Assembly (NCBI GenBank): GCA_009885515.1
Contig: VFKO01000019.1
Coordinates: forward strand, 1 to 7,176
DNA: 7,176 nt
Direction of reading: 5' to 3'
Origin: Rhodobiaceae bacterium
Lineage (GTDB): Bacteria; Pseudomonadota; Alphaproteobacteria; Micropepsales; Micropepsaceae
Every line of letters begins with the position of its first letter. Position 1 is the stretch's first letter. Positions 5,392 through 7,176 of the stretch are shown here, in pieces. The notes under the pieces were generated by a model. That model was given only the letters and a program-made list of their open reading frames with translations, ran no database searches and was not told where the DNA came from. Made by a program: the position numbers and the translations under genes.

Positions 5392-5400
5392 ATACTAGCA
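5392..5400 (-). promoter_or_regulatory. Extended -10 element, possible promoter of the HNH gene
   Basis: On the minus strand TGCTAGTAT (5400-5392) matches the extended -10 form TGn-TAnnnT, upstream of the HNH start. I see no good -35 hexamer at the usual distance, which extended -10 promoters can lack. The region 5342-5431 otherwise shows no structure, and no intrinsic terminator follows the esterase gene. Confidence 0.25.
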
Positions 5401-5431
5401 TTTGTAACATGACGCGGCCGTGACGGTGCAG

Positions 5432-6133
5432 TTACTCGCTTGTGACGGGCATGGGGGCGGCCTCTGCTTTTGCGGTCAGCTTTCCGGAAAATGCATCGGC
5501 CAGGAAGCGGCCGGCGAGATCCAGTCCGTCAGGCCCGATGCCATGGCCGACGCCGCGCGAGATGTGCCAGCGCGTGGAAACACCTGCCGCTCCCAAGCCG
5601 TTCACGGCGGCATGGATGGCTTGGACGGGAATCATCTGGTCGGCGTCGCCATGAACGAGAAGTACGGGCGGGCGAGAGATGATTTCAGCCGGGAGTTTTT
5701 CAGGTCCGGGAAGTACGCCCGAGAAGCCAACGATGGCCGCAGGTGCGACCTGGCGGCGGAGGCCGACGTGAAGGGACATCATGGTACCCTGGCTGAAGCC
5801 AACCAGCGCCAGGCGCGAGGCGTCGAGGTTGAGGCGCTGAAGTTCGGCGTCGATGAAGGCGTTCAGGACAGGGCTGGCGCGTTCCACTCCACGCAGCATC
5901 TCATCGGGCTGCATGCGGGTTATACCGAACCATTGATAGCCAGAGGGGGAACCGGGGCAGCGCTCGGGCGCGTGGGGCGAGGCGAAGGCCGCAGTCGGCA
6001 GCAGGCGCTGCCAGTGTTTGCCCAAGCCGATCAGATCATTGCCGTCGGCGCCGTAACCGTGGCAGAAAATAACGAGGCGATCGGCGGTGCCGGATGCGGC
6101 GGGCAGGCGCGGTCCATTAAGTTGCAGCGTCAT
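5432..6133 (-). CDS. Carboxylesterase / phospholipase-family alpha/beta hydrolase
   Basis: The 233-residue protein is an alpha/beta hydrolase of the phospholipase/carboxylesterase group (Abhydrolase_2), which cleaves short acyl esters or lysophospholipids. The catalytic triad is readable: nucleophile Ser114 in VGFSQGTMM (111-119), Asp165 in HGDADQMIP (161-169), and His197 in GVGHGIGP (194-201). The oxyanion region FCHGYGADGNDLIGL (23-37) is typical of the family. There is no signal peptide, so it is probably cytoplasmic. I place the start at the ATG at 6133 because GGAG (6140-6143) lies 6 bases before it; a TTG at 6145 would overlap that site. About 20 residues after the last helix (AKAEAAPMPVTSE) form a loose tail. 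It is divergent from gluQ across 70 bases. The natural substrate is unknown. Confidence 0.92.
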   Translation of the reverse strand: MTLQLNGPRLPAASGTADRLVIFCHGYGADGNDLIGLGKHWQRLLPTAAFASPHAPERCPGSPSGYQWFGITRMQPDEMLRGVERASPVLNAFIDAELQRLNLDASRLALVGFSQGTMMSLHVGLRRQVAPAAIVGFSGVLPGPEKLPAEIISRPPVLLVHGDADQMIPVQAIHAAVNGLGAAGVSTRWHISRGVGHGIGPDGLDLAGRFLADAFSGKLTAKAEAAPMPVTSE

Positions 6134-6160
6134 TTCAAGCTCCAAGGCGATGGCGTTCGG

Positions 6161-6175
6161 CCACAGTCTATGTGG
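6161..6175. promoter_or_regulatory. Short inverted repeat between divergent esterase and gluQ genes
   Basis: CCACA (6161-6165) and TGTGG (6171-6175) are perfect complements around 5 bases, in the middle of the 70-base divergent gap. It could be an operator for either gene. A repeat this short can occur by chance, and I find no convincing promoter hexamers beside it. Confidence 0.2.
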
Positions 6176-6203
6176 AGCGGATCAAATGGGCTAGAGCGTT
6201 GAC

Positions 6204-7073
6204 ATGAGTGGCCATATCACGCGGTTCGCGCCTTCCCCTACGGGGTATTTGCATTTGGGTCACGCCTATGCCGCGATCTATGCAGCGGCGGCGGTTCTGG
6301 ACACGGGCGGCAAGTTTCTCGTTCGCATTGAAGACACCGATCTGGCGCGGTGCAGAGCTGAGTTTGAAGTCGCGATTGAAGAGGACCTGAAATGGCTTGG
6401 CTTGACGTGGGAGCGACCGGTTCGCCGTCAGTCCGAGCATTTCAGTGACTACAACGGCGCGCTTGAAAGACTGAAAGCACTGGGTTGTGCCTATCCGTGT
6501 TTTTGCTCCCGCAAGGAAATCGAAGCGGAGTTCTCTGCCAGTGTTGGTGCACCGCAAGGACCGGAAGGACCACTCTATCCGGGGACCTGCACGTCATTGG
6601 ATGACGGTTCCCGCCGTGAGCGTATCGCGCGCGGTGACGCGCATGCCTGGCGGATGGATGTCGCGAAGGCGCAAGCTATTATTGGGCGGACACTTTCGTT
6701 CGAAGAGCGGGGACTGGGCCCCAATGGGGAGCGTGGCCGCATTGATGTTCGTCCAGAGACCTATGGCGATTTTGTGTTGGCGAGAAAAGACACGCCGGCG
6801 AGCTATCATCTGGCGGTGACCGTCGATGACGCCATTCAAGGCGTGACCATGGTTACAAGGGGCCACGATCTGTTTCCGTCGACGCATTTACACCGGTTGT
6901 TGCAGGAGTTACTGGGTTTGCCGCCGCCGCTCTACAATCATCACCGACTGGTACGAGATGAATTTGGTAAGCGGCTGGCAAAACGTGATCAGTCCACCAG
7001 CCTGCGCCAATTGCGTGCGCAAGGCATGAGCGTTGTGCAGGTTTATGAGATGTTGGGACTCACCAATCGTTGA
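6204..7073 (+). CDS. gluQ: Glutamyl-queuosine tRNA(Asp) synthetase
   Basis: GluQ (YadB) activates glutamate with ATP and attaches it to the queuosine base at position 34 of tRNA-Asp. It is a shortened glutamyl-tRNA synthetase that lacks the anticodon-binding domain. The 289-residue length fits that form rather than a full synthetase of about 470. The N-terminus FAPSPTGYLHLGHA (8-21) carries the HIGH-type signature HLGH (17-20), and VRIEDTD (40-46) is the conserved glutamate-site strand. A zinc site is visible as Cys99-x-Cys101, Tyr125 and Cys129, matching the E. coli enzyme. The KMSKS equivalent is KRLAKRD (256-262). Only a weak AGAG (6193-6196) precedes the ATG, so translation may be modest. 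The substrate requires queuosine synthesis or salvage elsewhere in the genome. The last 14 bases overlap the 3' end of the convergent gene. Confidence 0.93.
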   Translation: MSGHITRFAPSPTGYLHLGHAYAAIYAAAAVLDTGGKFLVRIEDTDLARCRAEFEVAIEEDLKWLGLTWERPVRRQSEHFSDYNGALERLKALGCAYPCFCSRKEIEAEFSASVGAPQGPEGPLYPGTCTSLDDGSRRERIARGDAHAWRMDVAKAQAIIGRTLSFEERGLGPNGERGRIDVRPETYGDFVLARKDTPASYHLAVTVDDAIQGVTMVTRGHDLFPSTHLHRLLQELLGLPPPLYNHHRLVRDEFGKRLAKRDQSTSLRQLRAQGMSVVQVYEMLGLTNR

Positions 7074-7176
7074 GACCGAGGAAGCCTTTGAAGCCTGCGG
7101 CTTGCGACCAATAATGCCACTCGCCGCGCAAGCGCTCGGTGTCTGCGGGCGAATTTAATCCGCGACCAATGCCCAG
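7060..7176 (-). CDS. C-terminus of an unidentified protein (partial)
   Basis: A leftward frame enters from the right edge and ends with TGA at 7062-7060, giving 38 residues. The peptide is protein-like: the charged stretch PADTERLRGEWHYW is followed by an aromatic- and glycine-rich end, SQAAGFKGFLGLNDW. The codons are GC-rich in the third position, like the neighbouring genes. It overlaps the end of gluQ tail to tail by 14 bases. I do not recognise the family, and the start lies outside the window. Confidence 0.55.
   Translation of the reverse strand: MGIGRGLNSPADTERLRGEWHYWSQAAGFKGFLGLNDW

Noticed and set aside
5420..6202. Rightward 260-codon open frame opposite the esterase
   Set aside because: It is the antisense of a gene with a complete Ser-Asp-His triad; the rightward translation has no recognisable domain.
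6199..6204. Perfect TTGACA hexamer at the gluQ start
   Set aside because: It overlaps the ATG and no -10 box follows at 15-19 bases, so it cannot drive gluQ and is probably chance.

Overview
The window looks like chromosomal DNA from a GC-rich alphaproteobacterium. The evidence is a Coq7-type ubiquinone hydroxylase, a DsbB, a GluQ-type tRNA modification enzyme, an HNH protein of a type I associate with Alphaproteobacteria, and a tRNA-Leu with genome-encoded CCA. The order cannot be fixed from sequence alone. Most of the DNA is GC-rich housekeeping sequence (40 of 60 bases are G or C at 2581-2640). The gene at 408-857 is much poorer in GC (25 of 60 at 421-480, 27 of 60 at 541-600), and the toxin-antitoxin region at 4042-4627 also looks AT-richer by eye. 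Both may be acquired.

Layout. Positions 1-78 hold the start of a leftward membrane or exported protein that leaves the window. A 329-base gap with a strong inverted repeat (326-356) precedes an unrecognised gene (408-857). Repeated GGTGACAGT-type motifs follow it, and one copy forms a plausible terminator. A leftward TesB-like acyl-CoA thioesterase (965-1759) is separated by a gene-poor stretch from a leftward tRNA-Leu(CAA) (2086-2170), which has a clear sigma-70-like promoter. Rightward from 2338 comes a tight cluster: dsbB, coq7 and a GNAT acetyltransferase. Facing it are a leftward ParD antitoxin with a ParE toxin whose N-terminal part is out of frame, an HNH endonuclease-family protein, and a serine carboxylesterase. 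The window closes with rightward gluQ, whose 3' end overlaps the 3' end of a leftward gene that enters from the right edge.

How the genes fit together. DsbB re-oxidises the periplasmic disulfide donor DsbA and passes the electrons to ubiquinone, while Coq7 carries out a late step of ubiquinone synthesis. Their translational coupling therefore joins a quinone user to a quinone maker. GluQ glutamylates queuosine in tRNA-Asp. The thioesterase, esterase, GNAT and HNH proteins are single-gene functions with no obvious local pathway.

I found no mobile element, CRISPR array or clear new multi-gene system. The most notable points are the frameshifted ParE next to an intact ParD and a palindromic operator candidate, the dsbB-coq7 coupling, the repeat cluster after the unknown gene, and the inverted repeat in front of it.
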